64,000 nt of DNA. Source: Nilaparvata lugens (taxonomy: Eukaryota > Arthropoda > Insecta > Hemiptera > Delphacidae). Position numbers and translations under genes: made by a program. Shown here piece by piece: positions 46,362 through 59,105 of the stretch. The DNA lies in the NCBI RefSeq assembly GCF_014356525.2, contig NC_052507.1, positions 57,699,362 to 57,763,361 on the forward strand, written 5' to 3'. The notes below the pieces were generated by a model. The model was given only the letters and a program-made list of their open reading frames with translations. It was not told the DNA's origin and did not search any database. Positions within the stretch are counted from its first letter, which is position 1. Every line of letters starts with the position of its first letter.

Positions 46362-47291
46362 TTAACATTTAAACATTTAAACATTTAAACATCTGAACAT
46401 TTGAACATTTGAACATTTGAACATTTGAACATTTGAACATTTGAACATTTAAACATTTGAACATTTAAACATTCAAACATTTAAACATTTAAACATTCAA
46501 ACATTTAAACATTTAAACATTTAAACATTTAAACATTTAACATTTAAACATTTAAACTTTAAACATTTAAACATTTAAACATTTAAACATTTAACATTTA
46601 AACATTAACATTTAAACATTTAAACATTTAAACATTTAAACATTTAACATTAAACATTTAAACATTTAAACATTTAAACATTTAAACATTTAAACTTTAA
46701 ACATTTAAACATTTAAACATTTAACATTTAAACATTTAAACATTTAAACATTTAAACATTTAAACATTTAACCATTTAAAACATTTAAACATTTAAACAT
46801 TTAAACATTTAACATTTGAACATTTGAACATTTGAACATTTAAACATTTGAACATTTAAACATTCAAACATTTAAACATTTAACATTCAAACATTTAAAC
46901 ATTTAAACATTTAAACATTTAAACATTTAACATTTAAACATTTAAACTTTAAACATTTAAACATTTAAACATTTAAACATTTAACATTTAAACATTAACA
47001 TTTAAACATTTAAACATTTAAACATTTAAACATTAACATTAAACATTTAAACATTTAAACATTCAACATTTAAACATTTAAACATTTAAACTTTAAACAT
47101 TTAAACATTTAAACATTTAACATTTAAACATTTAAACATTTAAACATTTAAACATTTAAACATTTAACCATTTAAAACATTTAAACATTTAAACATTTAA
47201 ACATTTAACATTTAAACATTTAAACATTTAAACATTTAAACATTTAAACATTTAAACATTTAAACATTTAAACATTTAAACATTTAAACAT
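46362..47291. repeat. ACATTTAA octamer satellite, left part
   Basis: About 930 bp of 8-bp units with 7- and 9-bp variants and ACATTTGA/ACATTCAA variants. Variant words recur about 390-396 bp apart (AAACTTTAAA at 46554, 46692, 46944, 47088; AACCATTTAAAAC at 46770 and 47166), showing a higher-order duplication. Confidence 0.95.
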
Positions 47292-49285
47292 TGTCACGTT
47301 ATTTTTATAGTTAAATAACGATTAGCCTCCTGCTTGGCATCAGTCGGTAGAGCATGAAATATTTTAATAATTATAATAATCAGGTCGTGGTTTTTTATAG
47401 GATACAGTCTCACTTTAGTACGACATGTTCTTGTCATCATACATTAATGGGCTCATACAGGAGCTTATAAAAAATAATACTGATAATTAATTAAAATATA
47501 TATATATGGTACTTATCCTATAGTATTGAGGAATAAAAAATGAATCGCACACCATAACAATTAGATACATATATTAACAAATATTGCAAAAATAAATCAG
47601 AGCAAAAAATATATATAGAGCGATAAAAATATATAATATAAAATAAAACAATAATCGAAATCAATAAAATATCACAGGCTAAATACTATTCTTTAAATTT
47701 TGTAGCACGAAATGTTACCATGTGCTTTTATTTTTATGATCATATGCATTTATTTGCATGTAGCTGTGATATCAGCTTGCTAATACTTGTCGACTTGGAC
47801 AATTCTATTTAAAATAGATTTTTAGGTCAGCATGATAAACTGACAACTAGTAATCCCAATATATATATTAAATTCTATAGCTTCTAATAGATTTCATTGT
47901 AATAAATATATATTTTATCTCAGGGTGCGAGATTCGGCACCTGAAGGAATAAATAGAGCAATTCATCTAGTGAATCAGAGCTACAACAAACTATCGCAAA
48001 TTATATTGCAGAAATTAATGATCATATGAATATGTATTAACAGCCTAGATTTTATACTTCTTTGATTGATAGATCTTCTGATATGTGGATTGATTCATTA
48101 CTTTCTAATAAAATACCTTTAATACTACATTTACTTGCGCAAGTATTTTTTACCAAATTCTTAATTTATAAGAAAACCCTTTCGACGAGCTAGGTTTGAT
48201 TCTTATTTGATTTCATAGCACTGAGGGCGCCCTATCACTATTTCAATATTTTTCACTCACGTGTCAAAATTTTCTTATGAGCTGCTGATGTCGATCCAAC
48301 TCCTGGTGGTCCTGGATTATTGTAGCCGGAGTCGTCTCTTCCAAGGGGTTACAAATTATTTATAAAAATGACTTTTGCTTTATAAGAGCATCACAAAGTC
48401 TTATGAGAAGTTTAGTAATTCAATTTAACTTTAAATTATTACAAGATATAGCAAGGTATTATGCTCTATAATTTTTAGTGACCTCTCATGGTGGCAGTTG
48501 GCAGGCGAGTGTGGTTCTCGTTTCTCAATTTTACAATTCTCATTTCCGATTTTCAAATTTGCATAAAATTTGAATATTCTAGTCCTCCGCCATTCAAGGC
48601 TCAAATAGACCGTGCCAAAATATTAAACTATTACTTATGTTATATATATAATAATTTCTTTGCCTTCGGGCCATATCCAAAACATAGACTATACAACAAT
48701 TTTTCATAAACTCTATTTATTTGTAGAAATATATACAAATATTTTTGAATCGGCTCACTATTGCCGCCTATCAATTGCCATTATTTGATTGGTGCATGCA
48801 AATTATTACAGTATTCATGCGCCCGGTAACCTCCTACTTCCTTAATACATTTAATTATTTTTATTGGGTTTTTAAATATGCTCTCTACATGCTAAGTAAT
48901 TTTTTATATGTTATTAATTGTTTCATACATCATAATAATTAGCCACGTGAGACCTTTAGTTCCTCAAATTGCATACCGTCTTGCCACAATAAATTTCTGC
49001 CTAGGTGTTTGGTCAGATTCTACGTTGTATGGCTCGGTCGATCGTTAGGTCGCCGATCACTAAATGTTTATGCCTAACCTCAATTTTCAATATTTTATAT
49101 AATATTATATATTAGCAAAAATTATTTCAATCCCTCTTAGGCTGTTGTACAGTTTAGCCAGGACGTCTGATATTATCTAATCTTTATGTTATCTCTTTGG
49201 CGATATTAGCCAATTACTTCACTTAGACCTATAAATATTTCAGCTAGGGATTTTTATTTATCTATCCAAATTACAATATGTTACA
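47292..49285 (+). mobile_element. LTR-like insertion (possible solo LTR), 1994 bp
   Basis: The block interrupting the octamer satellite begins TGTCACGTTATTTTTATAG and ends AATATGTTACA, with ACAT on both sides (47288-47291 and 49286-49289). TG…CA ends and a 4-bp flanking repeat fit a Gypsy-type LTR, though the ACAT is also part of the satellite unit, which weakens the duplication evidence. There are no pol ORFs, so a solo LTR or non-autonomous element is likely. Confidence 0.45.
47324..47390 (+). tRNA. tRNA-Lys-like fragment, broken
   Basis: CAGTCGGTAGAGCATGA and AATCAGGTCGTGG match the D-arm to T-arm start of tRNA-Lys. The anticodon arm holds inserted AT-rich bases and the sequence diverges before box B, so it cannot fold fully. 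It lies 32 bp inside the LTR-like insertion. Confidence 0.4.
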
Positions 49286-49350
49286 ACATTTAAACATTTA
49301 AACATTTGAACATTTAAACATTTAACATTTAAACATTTAAACATTTAAAC
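49286..49350. repeat. ACATTTAA octamer satellite, right part
   Basis: About 65 bp of the same octamer array beyond the 2 kb insertion. Confidence 0.9.
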
Positions 49351-49833
49351 CGTCGACTTGAATCTTAGACCTCACTTCGCTCGGTCAATAATTGTACAAT
49401 GTTATGAGGATCCATGAGAGAAAATATAGCATAAGCTATCTCATGATATTTTTCTCTATGATGTCATGTTTCGGGGAATAAATGAAAATCTAGGATTTTG
49501 TAGGTTGTAAACGTAATTGATTCAATTCTATTCATGTGGTGTTAACAGCCCAGTTGCATGTGGTAGCATCTATGGCAATAAATTAATAGTGAATGTCATG
49601 AGAATGAACGGATTTGGCCAGGAAGAGGAAAGGTGAGGCTAGAAATAGGCCAGATTTGGCTAGAAAGAGTACAGGTGAAGCTAGAAAGAGGACAGTTTGC
49701 CTAGGGAGAGCTGGAATTGTAGAAGGGAGGATTGTGAGTGGATGAAAGACAAATAGGGAGGACTCAGTCTTCCTGAAAGTGACACAGCTCGTTGGATTTA
49801 GTGCAAGATTATCAGCTATGTAGGCCACTGTCT

Positions 49834-50160
49834 GGAAGAAGAAGAAGAAGAAGAAGAAGAAGAAGAAGAAGAAGAAGAAAGAAGAAGAAGAGAAGAAGAA
49901 GAAGACGAAGAAGAAGAAGAAGAAGAAGAAGAAGAAGAAGAAAGAAGAAGAAGAAGAAGAAGAAGAAGAAGAAGAAGAAGATGAAGAAGAAGAAGAAGAA
50001 GAAGAAGAAGAAGAAGAAGAAGAGAAGAAGAAGAAGAAGAAGAAGAAGAAGAAGAAGAAGAAGAAGAAGAAGAAGAAGAAGAAGAAGAAGAAGAAGAGAA
50101 GAAGAAGAAGAAGAAGAAGAAGAAGAAGAAGAAGAAGAAGAAGAAGATCAGAAGATCAGA
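49834..50160 (+). repeat. (GAA)n array, about 320 bp
   Basis: GAA units with a few G/A slips and isolated C or T changes, followed by a GAGGAGGAGG-rich tail to about 50230. The Arg/Lys/Glu frame across it is an artefact. Confidence 0.95.
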
Positions 50161-53100
50161 AGAAAGATGAGGACGAGGAGGAGGAGGAGGTGAAGAAGAA
50201 GAGGAGGAAGAAAATGACGAAAAAGAAGAAAAATAGTTTCTCTGTTACTACTGAACATCTCCCGGCAAGATCCACTCTTATTACCTGCATTTGTCACGTG
50301 ATATTTGAGTCTTCATAATTCTCCGTCCTTTCCTTTTCTTACTCTCTCCCTCTTTGGCCTATATTCCCGTACTCGAATTGGGTCACAACAGGACTACTAC
50401 TTTGTAGTCTGTGCTTTCTTGGTTAATTTCGAGTCTTCGATGGCTCCTTGACTTCCTTTTTTAATTCATCTCTCATGTTTGACATATAGTTTTCCTCCTA
50501 TGTACTTGTTGTTGATCCGTTGAATCATTTCAGTTCAAATGATTAACGTCAAATCAGCTAGTTTGAACTTAAAATATAACAAACTAATGCGACCATATCT
50601 TAATGTTATTCATCATTTAAGTACAAATGAAAAATATTTGGCACACCAAATTTAAAACTGGAGTAGAGATAGCAGACTTTATTTGTAACGCTGAAAACCA
50701 TCTGGCAATCACAACTCACATGAGATTGAATTGAATTTTCTGCCAAGAATCACAAATACATTCTAGTACAATATAATTACCAGAGCATACAATATACAAT
50801 TACCTACAAATAGACATTGATTGTAACTTGCATAACAATAATATTATAAATGTAATATTGGGCACTGTCAACATAAGATTCCTTGTGTGTTGGCAGAGAG
50901 TTGCAGTTAACTTATTTTGCTTCAATTCTAGTCAAGTGAGAAGAGATGTACAATTTAAATTGAATAATGCTAAATGAAGCTATACCCGATATACAGAAAT
51001 CTCAAGGGCCCAGAAAAAAACTTAAGAATATTACATACTACTTGATAAAATAATAATCCAATTAATCACTCTGTGACGTTTTGAGGCCATCATGACAGTG
51101 ACAGAAGAGCAAATAAAATAATACAATAAAAAGAAATTGCTGTAAGACGACGTGTGACAATTCCATTCACATACCTGGTTCAAAAGCATGACAATGCTGT
51201 TGGATACAATATTATACTTTATACCACTAGTTTAAAAAATATATTTCGCTTAATCCAATTTTCTATACTTTTAAGTAAATTACGTGTCATTTATTTATCT
51301 AGAAAATCGTTTGAAATTTTATCTATAATGTGGCTAAAATAATATGTAATTTGATATTTAAGATATTTATTATTCGAAACATTGAATTCAAAATCTCCGA
51401 CCAGTTTTAATAGAGAGTGTAATATTTTCAGAGACTTCTAAGCATTGAATGATAGGGTTGATGTTATTGTGACAGCTACAAATTCAGAGAGAGAGATATG
51501 TTTGATATTTATAATATTTATATCTTACATTGCCAGGTCTGGTAAGACCTATGGCAAACACTGGTAATAATAAAAAAAAATCACACTTCTATGATAATAA
51601 ATTAATCACAATAATAGTACATAATAGAACACATATTTGTGAAAATTCATGCTGAAAATGAAAATTATGGGAGAATTAAATCTGCAGAATTCACAGGGAA
51701 GTGGAAAATACGAAAGGTACTAGTGGGAGGATATTAAGGCTTGGTGAGAGGTAAGGATGTAGTATATAGAAGATTATAGATATAAAGGAACCCGGATTTT
51801 CGAAGGGGTTCTACCACTCTAGCACCTTGTGTTGTTGGGACGCTAGGACTGATATTCTAGACCGGCAGCACTAGCGAGAGAGAAAGAGAAAGAGGGTGAG
51901 AGAGTGTGAGAGAGTGGGAGTGAGTGAGTGAGTGATGGAGTGTGTATGGGAGAGATAAAGAATGAGAGAGTGAGAGACTTGACAAAGAGAAACCTTTAAA
52001 TAAAACACCATTTGAGTTCGGCATTTCACGGAATTTGAGGGTGAGCCAGGAAAATATGTGGGCATTGGATTCCCGCATTGCAACAGCTCTCAAAAAGAAT
52101 TTTCATGTAATTGAAGAACAATTTTCGCACCATGATTTCTACTCATGCACCATATTTATCACAAAAATCTCTGAAAGAAGTTTTAGAAAAGAATCTCATA
52201 CATTTATAGACAAAAAGAAGATGTACTGTTATTTTGTTGAGATAATAATCATACTAATAATAAAAAAAATAATGATAATAACAATATTCATGTGCATTAT
52301 TGAAGATAGACTACTGGATTAACGACGAGAGAACATAAGATTTTTCAAATGTGATTAACGTATTCGATTTACTTTCCTGAATTCACAGTTGGTTTTTCCC
52401 TCTTCGTGGGTTACAGAACCACACTCTATCATCAACAGTATTTCCTTTCTTTCTTAAAATCGAACATTTTTGAAACGACAGTATCAGGAAACTATGACCT
52501 GGTTCTGGTTATGGATGAATACAATAATTTATTTGAAGTTTTCACCGTAGGAAAAACTGAAACGAAATTATCTTATCAACAGATAGTCTATTTCCACTCC
52601 ATTGGTGAAAGAACAATGAAACGAGAGAAGTATACACAAATTGAGGTAAACCGACGGAATGATAGAGAAAGGAAGAAAAACGTGCGGTTTTTCATTCTGC
52701 ATGATTAAGCTCACAAAGGAATTTCACTGTTTGAAAATTTTCAATAGCAGTCGCATGAAACCCGTGAAATTGCGATGAAATTTTCACTGGTGTGAGCATT
52801 AATATTTCTCAGTATTCTGACACAGAATCGATTTCGAATGTGAATGCTCGTAGGCCAGTTGACTCATCAAAAGGAGAAGAGATGAGTGAAGAGAATTGTG
52901 TAGAAATAAAAAAAAAGGAATTCGGATGTAGGATCGTGTAAACTGTAAAAATTGCAATGGTGTACCAATAGAACCAGCAAACATACAACTATACTACTTG
53001 AATTGATACAACTTTTACGTTCAAATTTGATAGATGTATGAGGAACCGGGAGATAATGATTTCTGACTTTGCGTTGGTCGTTGATTAATTTAAACTAATA

Positions 53101-53416
53101 TTCAATAGCAATACTCACATGATATTCAATAGCAGAAAGAAGATTAACAATTTTTTGTAAATCATAAAGTATTGTCAATGACCCGTCCAGTTTTACATTT
53201 ACTGGAATAAACTCATTATGATTACGTCACAGAGGTTTTGAACAAAATTGGCATTCGGTTAGTGAGAATGAAAGTGAAGATGATTCTATAAAACTGTTAC
53301 AAATTGCCAGAATTTTTAAAATTAAAAGGCTGTTTCCATAGACGCACAATGTTCACACTAACAATATCCTGTTTTCAACGGTGCAAACTTCTGATATTAA
53401 GTAGTTTATCTATGGG

Positions 53417-53517
53417 TAGATTTACTTCAAGCTGTCAGCTTTGGTTGGATAGGAAGCATCGACGTTATTTATAGGAAATAAAATACTAACAATGCTGACA
53501 GTATAAAGTGAAATGCA
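53417..53517. repeat. Short foldback repeat (CTGTCAGC family)
   Basis: Left arm GATTTACTTCAAGCTGTCAG; loop GCATCGACGTTATT; right arm AATGCTGACAGTATAAAGTG. Second copy within 260 bp. Confidence 0.65.
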
Positions 53518-53667
53518 CTCACTAGCTTATAGTGACCACCATAACACATTATATTGCCGCCTGAGGTAGAATAAACTTTTTTCACCTTTTCCACATAAAG
53601 CGATACCGTACTACAAACTACAGTTAGCTCACACTCGTCGTTCTATACAAACTTTTTATAGTAATAT

Positions 53668-53741
53668 TCACTTAAAACTGTCAGCATTCATGGTAAATAT
53701 CACTTCTCATTCAATCGATGCTGATAGTTTGAATTCTCACA
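53668..53741. repeat. Short foldback repeat (CTGTCAGC family)
   Basis: Left arm CACTTAAAACTGTCAGCATT; right arm GATGCTGATAGTTTGAATTC then TCAC. Loop about 30 bp. Confidence 0.65.
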
Positions 53742-54429
53742 ATATTTTTCTCCTATTGAACGTGCCTAGCAAGTCAAATAGTCTAGCTACAATAAGGGTC
53801 AAACCCAATAAGAAGTCAATAAATTGGACTCAGGTTTGGCAGTGGTGATAAAAGTTTTTTGGCATATGTATTGATTTTATCTATTCATTGTATTTGGATT
53901 TCAAGATAAGTATTAATTTTCAAGTTGTTTCATCAGTTGAACTTGAAAATCTGAACTTCAACTTAAAGATTGGCTTCAAAATCATTCAATAGATCAAGTT
54001 GATTGATCAATGGAAATGAATCTTCATTTTATATTGAAGAATAATTTTGGGGCTGAGCAGAGGTGATTTAACAGGTTAACATTTATCAGATCATGGATGA
54101 ACAGAACTAGCAGACATTATATAAGGAGAGTGATGTTAACCCTTAACTTGGAAAGGATACAAGGATACATCCTGATATTGGAGAACATATTATTTCTTGC
54201 TTTTTTATCTTTATGAGGCTAGGAAAGGTGTAGAGATGGATAAATTCATTATATTATTGTTCTATTTTTTGTTGGTGTTCGTATTGAAACTGTGTTTGAG
54301 TACATATATATATTCTGTAATTGTATTTTTTGAAAATAAATACCTATCTGTCTGTCAAAAAATCAACTAATTCGATTTCAATAAATAAATTTTACTAATT
54401 TTAATTTTTTGAAATTTTTATAATAATAA

Positions 54430-54525
54430 TGTATCTTGTAGGATACACTGCCAGGCTTCCAAGAAACAACATCGCTCGGTAATTTATTGTATCTTTTGGA
54501 ATACACCGCCAGGTTACCGGGGAAA
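54430..54525 (+). repeat. Two-copy short repeat
   Basis: TGTATCTTGTAGGATACACT-GCCAGG and TGTATCTTTTGGAATACACC-GCCAGG occur about 57 bp apart. Confidence 0.5.
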
Positions 54526-55420
54526 AAAGTTCAAGTTATTAACACATTTATAACACATTTCAATTATTTGTTATTGATTTTTCAGTCCATGGTAACTTTC
54601 CAGTAACTTTCCCGTTAACTTCCCTTGGTAACTTCCCATTTACATTACTGTAATAATAAAATAATCATTGAGCTATTGAAATGTTCAAATCTAGAATACA
54701 TTATCCTCAAAAATAAATAATTTACAATCATCATTAATCAAGAATACCCAGAATATAAACTGTACCTAGGAAAACAAAAAATACTAACCTATGCTATTAT
54801 TCAGGCATTAGGAAACCAAGCTGTGACACCAATAAGATACCAGGAATGAGGGAATGCTGCCTCACTCTAGCTGTCAGAAGGTTGGTGATCGAGAGAGTCG
54901 TGGTGCGTACATTTGAGCAATTGTTACGACAAAATCTATGGAATAATTATGCTACTGAAATTAAATATCAATTAATGATAAATTCTCATGGTGGGAAGTT
55001 AGATTGACACTTGATACCAAAGTTGATGATACCGATACTGATTGTATCTTTTTAATTCTTCTATTTTGTTATGGGGAGTAACTGATGGAATATTTTGATT
55101 CAAGCTAAGAGCCAATAAATCTTTGTTTGTTGAGAGAGAATTCTGTGAGTCAATTACGTTGCGGTTATCACAGCTGAGAAAACAAAACAAACAATACCGT
55201 ATAAAGATACGATGAGTTTCAATTTGGGTATTGGAATGAGAATTATTGAACATTATGAATATTGATTGATATTGTATTATAATGGTAGTATACTCTTTGT
55301 TGGATCTTCTTTATATTTTCAATGACGTATATAAAATCTTTCAATTGAAATGCTCATCGCGAGTTATCAAGGCGAAGCACGGGTGGTCCGCTCAAACAAG
55401 ATGAAATGGTGGATTAGTTC
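54526..55420. other. Gene-free sequence
   Basis: AT-rich; no exon, RNA or complete repeat recognised. Confidence 0.3.
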
Positions 55421-55423
55421 TTA

Positions 55424-55614
55424 AGCTGGGTTTACACCAAAGTTATTAACAAAATGTTATTAACTTAATCCTTATAGATTGAATTAGATTGAACGGAACT
55501 TGACAAACACATATTTATGTTCAACATGTGTATGATGAGATATGTTCAATCTAATAGAATCTATAAAGATTAAGTTAATAACATTTTGTTATCAACTTTG
55601 GTGTAAACCCAGCT
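55424..55614. mobile_element. PIF/Harbinger-like MITE, 191 bp
   Basis: Termini AGCTGGGTTTACACCAAAGT and the inverse ending GGTGTAAACCCAGCT, with pairing continuing through AACAAAATGTTATTAACTTA. TTA flanks both ends (55421-55423 and 55615-55617). Non-coding. Confidence 0.8.
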
Positions 55615-55707
55615 TTAGAATAATATAGAATATCAATAATGAGAGGTAAAATAAAAGTGACATAGGCCTGCAGTGAAATAAGATGGAAGTAAGTAGTGCG
55701 TTCTCTC

Positions 55708-55900
55708 AGGCTAGGCACACACCAGTTAGTCAACACAAGACTAGTCACGATTAGTCACAATACTTCACATAGTTGCTTATGAAGCAACACACACCGATTA
55801 GTGATTGCAATTAGACAACATGTCTTCATAAGCAACTATGTGAAGTATTATGACTAAACGTGTCTTGTCTTGTCTTGACTAACTGGTGTGTGTCCAGCCT
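55708..55900. mobile_element. MITE, 193 bp, adjacent family
   Basis: Termini AGGCTAGGCACACACCAGTT and the inverse ending CACACACC-complement GGTGTGTGTCCAGCCT. Further arm pairing includes CATAGTTGCTTATGAAG against CTTCATAAGCAACTATG. No clear target duplication. Only 94 bp from the previous MITE. Confidence 0.7.
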
Positions 55901-56280
55901 TACCGTTTGAGCACACTAGTGAATTTTATTTGCAATTTATTTTATTTGAACTGTGTCTTGATTCAATTTTGAGAAGATGGAACATGCTTCAAGGTGAATA
56001 TTATTAGAAATGAATTCATTATCTCAAATCCATATTCTAATTTTATTCAGCGACTCAAAAATCCTTCTATCAAGACTTCCTAGAGCTGATTTATCAGGAC
56101 TTTAGAAACTTATTCTTTTTCATAAACTTTGTAATGGGGTGAATTTTTGCCATCCATGTTGGGCGACTTTGTGTAAAGTGGTAAATTGCCAACCATATGT
56201 CATATGTGGTGCGGTGTTTTTGATATTTATAAGAGCGGTTGCTAAAATCCCTATTTTGCAAATAAATTTGCAAAAAGTTA

Positions 56281-56328
56281 AGGCCGTCCGGCTCGCAAAT
56301 ATGCTGGGTTCAAACCGCAGCTCTAGCT
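56281..56328 (+). repeat. Box B-like fragment beside the 150-bp repeat
   Basis: GGCCGTCCGGCTCGCAAATA followed by GGGTTCAAACCGCAGC resembles the 3' half of a tRNA, with a GGTTCAAACC box B. No box A is present, so at most a SINE scrap. Confidence 0.25.
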
Positions 56329-56626
56329 CAGTAGTAGATGCATGAATATTGAAATTCCTGGAAACTTACAACGCCAGTTCTTGAAGTTCTCTGGATCCTT
56401 ATATGATATACTGTGGACTTATTAATATAATTATCAGTAAGATCTTTCTGGCTGAATAGTGTGACTATCATCAAAGATCAGTAGTAGATGCATGAATATT
56501 GAAATTCCTGGAAACTTACAATGCCAGTTCTTGAAGTTCTCTGGATCCTTATATGATATACTGTAGACTTATTAATATAATTATCAGTAAGATCTTTCTG
56601 GCTGAATAGTGTGACTATCATCAAAG
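56329..56626 (+). repeat. 150-bp tandem duplication
   Basis: The unit starting CAGTAGTAGATGCATGAATA repeats at 56479 with only a few differences (e.g. CAACGCCAG/CAATGCCAG; CTGTGGAC/CTGTAGAC), so the duplication is recent. Confidence 0.9.
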
Positions 56627-56639
56627 GATGATAAGTAAT

Positions 56640-58086
56640 AAATGCTCTTAATAAGATCAATATTAATTGATTCACTGATTTGATATGCTGCAGAAGATTT
56701 TTGCTTGGTACCAAGACAGCTCAAACTGTATATCACGAGATGAGTTAGGATATAATAAAAACTTCTAAGATTTTGTATGCTGACATAAAACATAAAATAT
56801 ATTCCCATAAAATAATATATATACAATATCTCTTGATAAATGTAAATTTCTTTGGAAAAATACATTTTCTAATATTGTAATAATTATCACAGGCTTGCTT
56901 AACATTCACAATATTGTGAGCTTTAAAAGATATATATTATATTTAATACTGAAATATGGATTCCAAGTAGGTTCAAAATTTAACAGCTTGGAACCTGTTC
57001 ATTTTATAGACTTAACAGAACATACTTTGATCAATGAATAAATAATAATTAATAAGAAGAACAATTTAATATCTCAGGGTTTATGAGTTTGTGCCGTGCA
57101 TGGAAATAAGCTTCCTACATATATCAATAAATTATTGAACGAGTTTTTATAACTTATATGATAGTAGTCGACACGTTGCAAATTTCTTAAACTTGAATAA
57201 ATTTATATAGCACTTTAATTAATTCCCCCATTCACTGATAAAGGCCGGCTAATGAGCTCATTAGAACTGATACATTCACAGTAATGATGTTCTTGTAGTT
57301 CTTGTAGAATAATTAATTATCTCCAATATTTAATTAGGCAGGTCCTTTTCGTCTCTGCTGGGCTCATGCATGGTCCAGATTTCTCATAAATTTCTTTCAG
57401 TATTAAAAATATATTTATGGGGATAAATTACAATTAAGAACTCTTTAGCAACACTGAGTTCACAAATAATCAAACATTAATTACATATACTTCACATTTA
57501 AATAGGGATTGGCTTGATGCTTTTTTAAAAATTAATAGGAAGAAAGAACCCTAATCTCCATGTGCTCCTCACAGATCGAGATCACAAGCCAGAGAGAGTG
57601 ATTTCTAGAAAAGTTTCATCTCTTCCTTGAACGATTTATAAGCTTCCTTCTGATTGGCTTTCTAATCTTAGTAAGACTCAATGTAATTGGTTCTTCAAGA
57701 TTCAGGGTTTTCCTAACTTTGTTATACAAAGATTAATAAAAAGTTTTCATATAAATAAATTAGGTGATAGACTGAGAGTATTCCAATAATTAAATCTCGA
57801 TATATGATGCTATAAAATGATATACATTTAATTTTTTATGTGAGTTTTGTGTACTCTTGGTTTTCATACTTTTTTAGATTGCAATAAATACTCGTGTAAC
57901 AATAATAGTTGTCCTTATCTATTTACATAAACCTTCCCTAGTGTATATAATATATTATATTTTGTGAGTAAAACTTATAATTCAATTCGTAATGGTTGAT
58001 TTAGCAAACAGCTGATTTGTTAGGTATCGATTCAAAAAACTGTCAATTGATCCTAGATTGATTGATGTATCAATTCAAAATAAAGC
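56640..58086. other. Gene-free AT-rich sequence
   Basis: No exon or complete element recognised. Confidence 0.3.
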
Positions 58087-58094
58087 ATTCTAAC

Positions 58095-59097
58095 TAGGGA
58101 TGTCAATTCCGGGATCCCGGTATCCCGAATCCCGGGATCCCGGTCCATTTTTGATACCTAACAATCCCGGGATTTCTCAGCGTCAATCCCGGGATTTTCG
58201 GGATTGGAAAACCTGAAATTGTGAATTCCATTTTTCCAAAACAAATAAATATCGAATTCTTTTACAGTGATAATATGAGTTTTGCATGTCTAATTTATTG
58301 TTCTAAGTGTTTAACTAATTTATTCTACAGGCACAGCCTACAGTTGCATATTATACATAATATACTGTCTGTACTGGCCAAATAGAATTCGCAACATCGG
58401 TTCACATCATTCGCAAATTCGCATAATGTTGATCGGTTGTTATGCCTCTACGTTTGTTTCTGTCTACAAAGAACCACAATAATTAACAGTCTAGACCAGT
58501 GAGTATAGAATGTAATTACTCAAGAGTATTATATTCTATATTCGAATTCTATTCTATATTCTGAAACTCTATTACATTCTATATTTACTGGTCTAGACGG
58601 CGCAATATTTGCAATAGTGCTGATGTCATTTCCTTGAAATGCACTCAGAACTTTGAAAAGACTTTAGAAATCAGAAATAAACAAGCAACATCTATTCACT
58701 CTCTGTCTAATTATTCCTCATATCTTCTCTTTCTTCATCATAAGTAGAGTATCTAGTTGAAGTAAAAATATAGTTGGCTCTACATAATTTTATTTTGTAG
58801 TGATTCAGCTTTTGAAAACTTTACTCCTAGTCTTGAAAACATTTATAGGAATAGAATGATAAATTTAATAGTATTCCTAAGTATTTTTCCATTTCAGTAA
58901 TATCCTCTCCCTTTATAATGGGCCCTTTTTCATCTCCACACACTGTTACTGAACATGTAATTGAGGAGGAACAATTGGTTAAAAATGCATGAAGCTGATT
59001 TTTGCCAATCCCGGGATCAGTCCCGGGATCCCGGGATTGATATTAAATAATCCCGGAATACCGGGATTGGAAATCAGTCCCGGGATTGACATCCCTA
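58095..59097. mobile_element. hAT-type non-autonomous transposon, 1003 bp
   Basis: Ends TAGGGATGTCAAT and ATTGACATCCCTA are perfect inverted repeats, flanked by a perfect 8-bp duplication ATTCTAAC (58087-58094 and 59098-59105), the hAT signature. Both subterminal regions carry clustered CCCGGGAT/ATCCCGGG motifs, likely transposase-binding repeats (inference). The interior is AT-rich with no transposase, so it needs a transposase from elsewhere. Confidence 0.9.
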
Positions 59098-59105
59098 ATT
59101 CTAAC

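Larger units (their letters stand above)
50231..54400. other. Gene-free stretch
   Basis: No exon recognised. It contains an imperfect palindrome TTGCCAGGTCT…AGACCTATGGCAA (51531-51558), a GAGAGTGA-rich microsatellite (51874-51985) and two foldback repeats (53417-53517, 53668-53741). The 100-codon frame at 52406-52708 has no recognisable domain. Confidence 0.35.

Noticed and set aside
46362..47291. Regularly spaced repeats that might suggest a CRISPR array
   Set aside because: Units are contiguous 8-mers without spacers; a simple satellite in a eukaryotic setting.
52406..52708. 100-codon plus-strand ORF
   Set aside because: Unrecognised and unsupported; probably chance.
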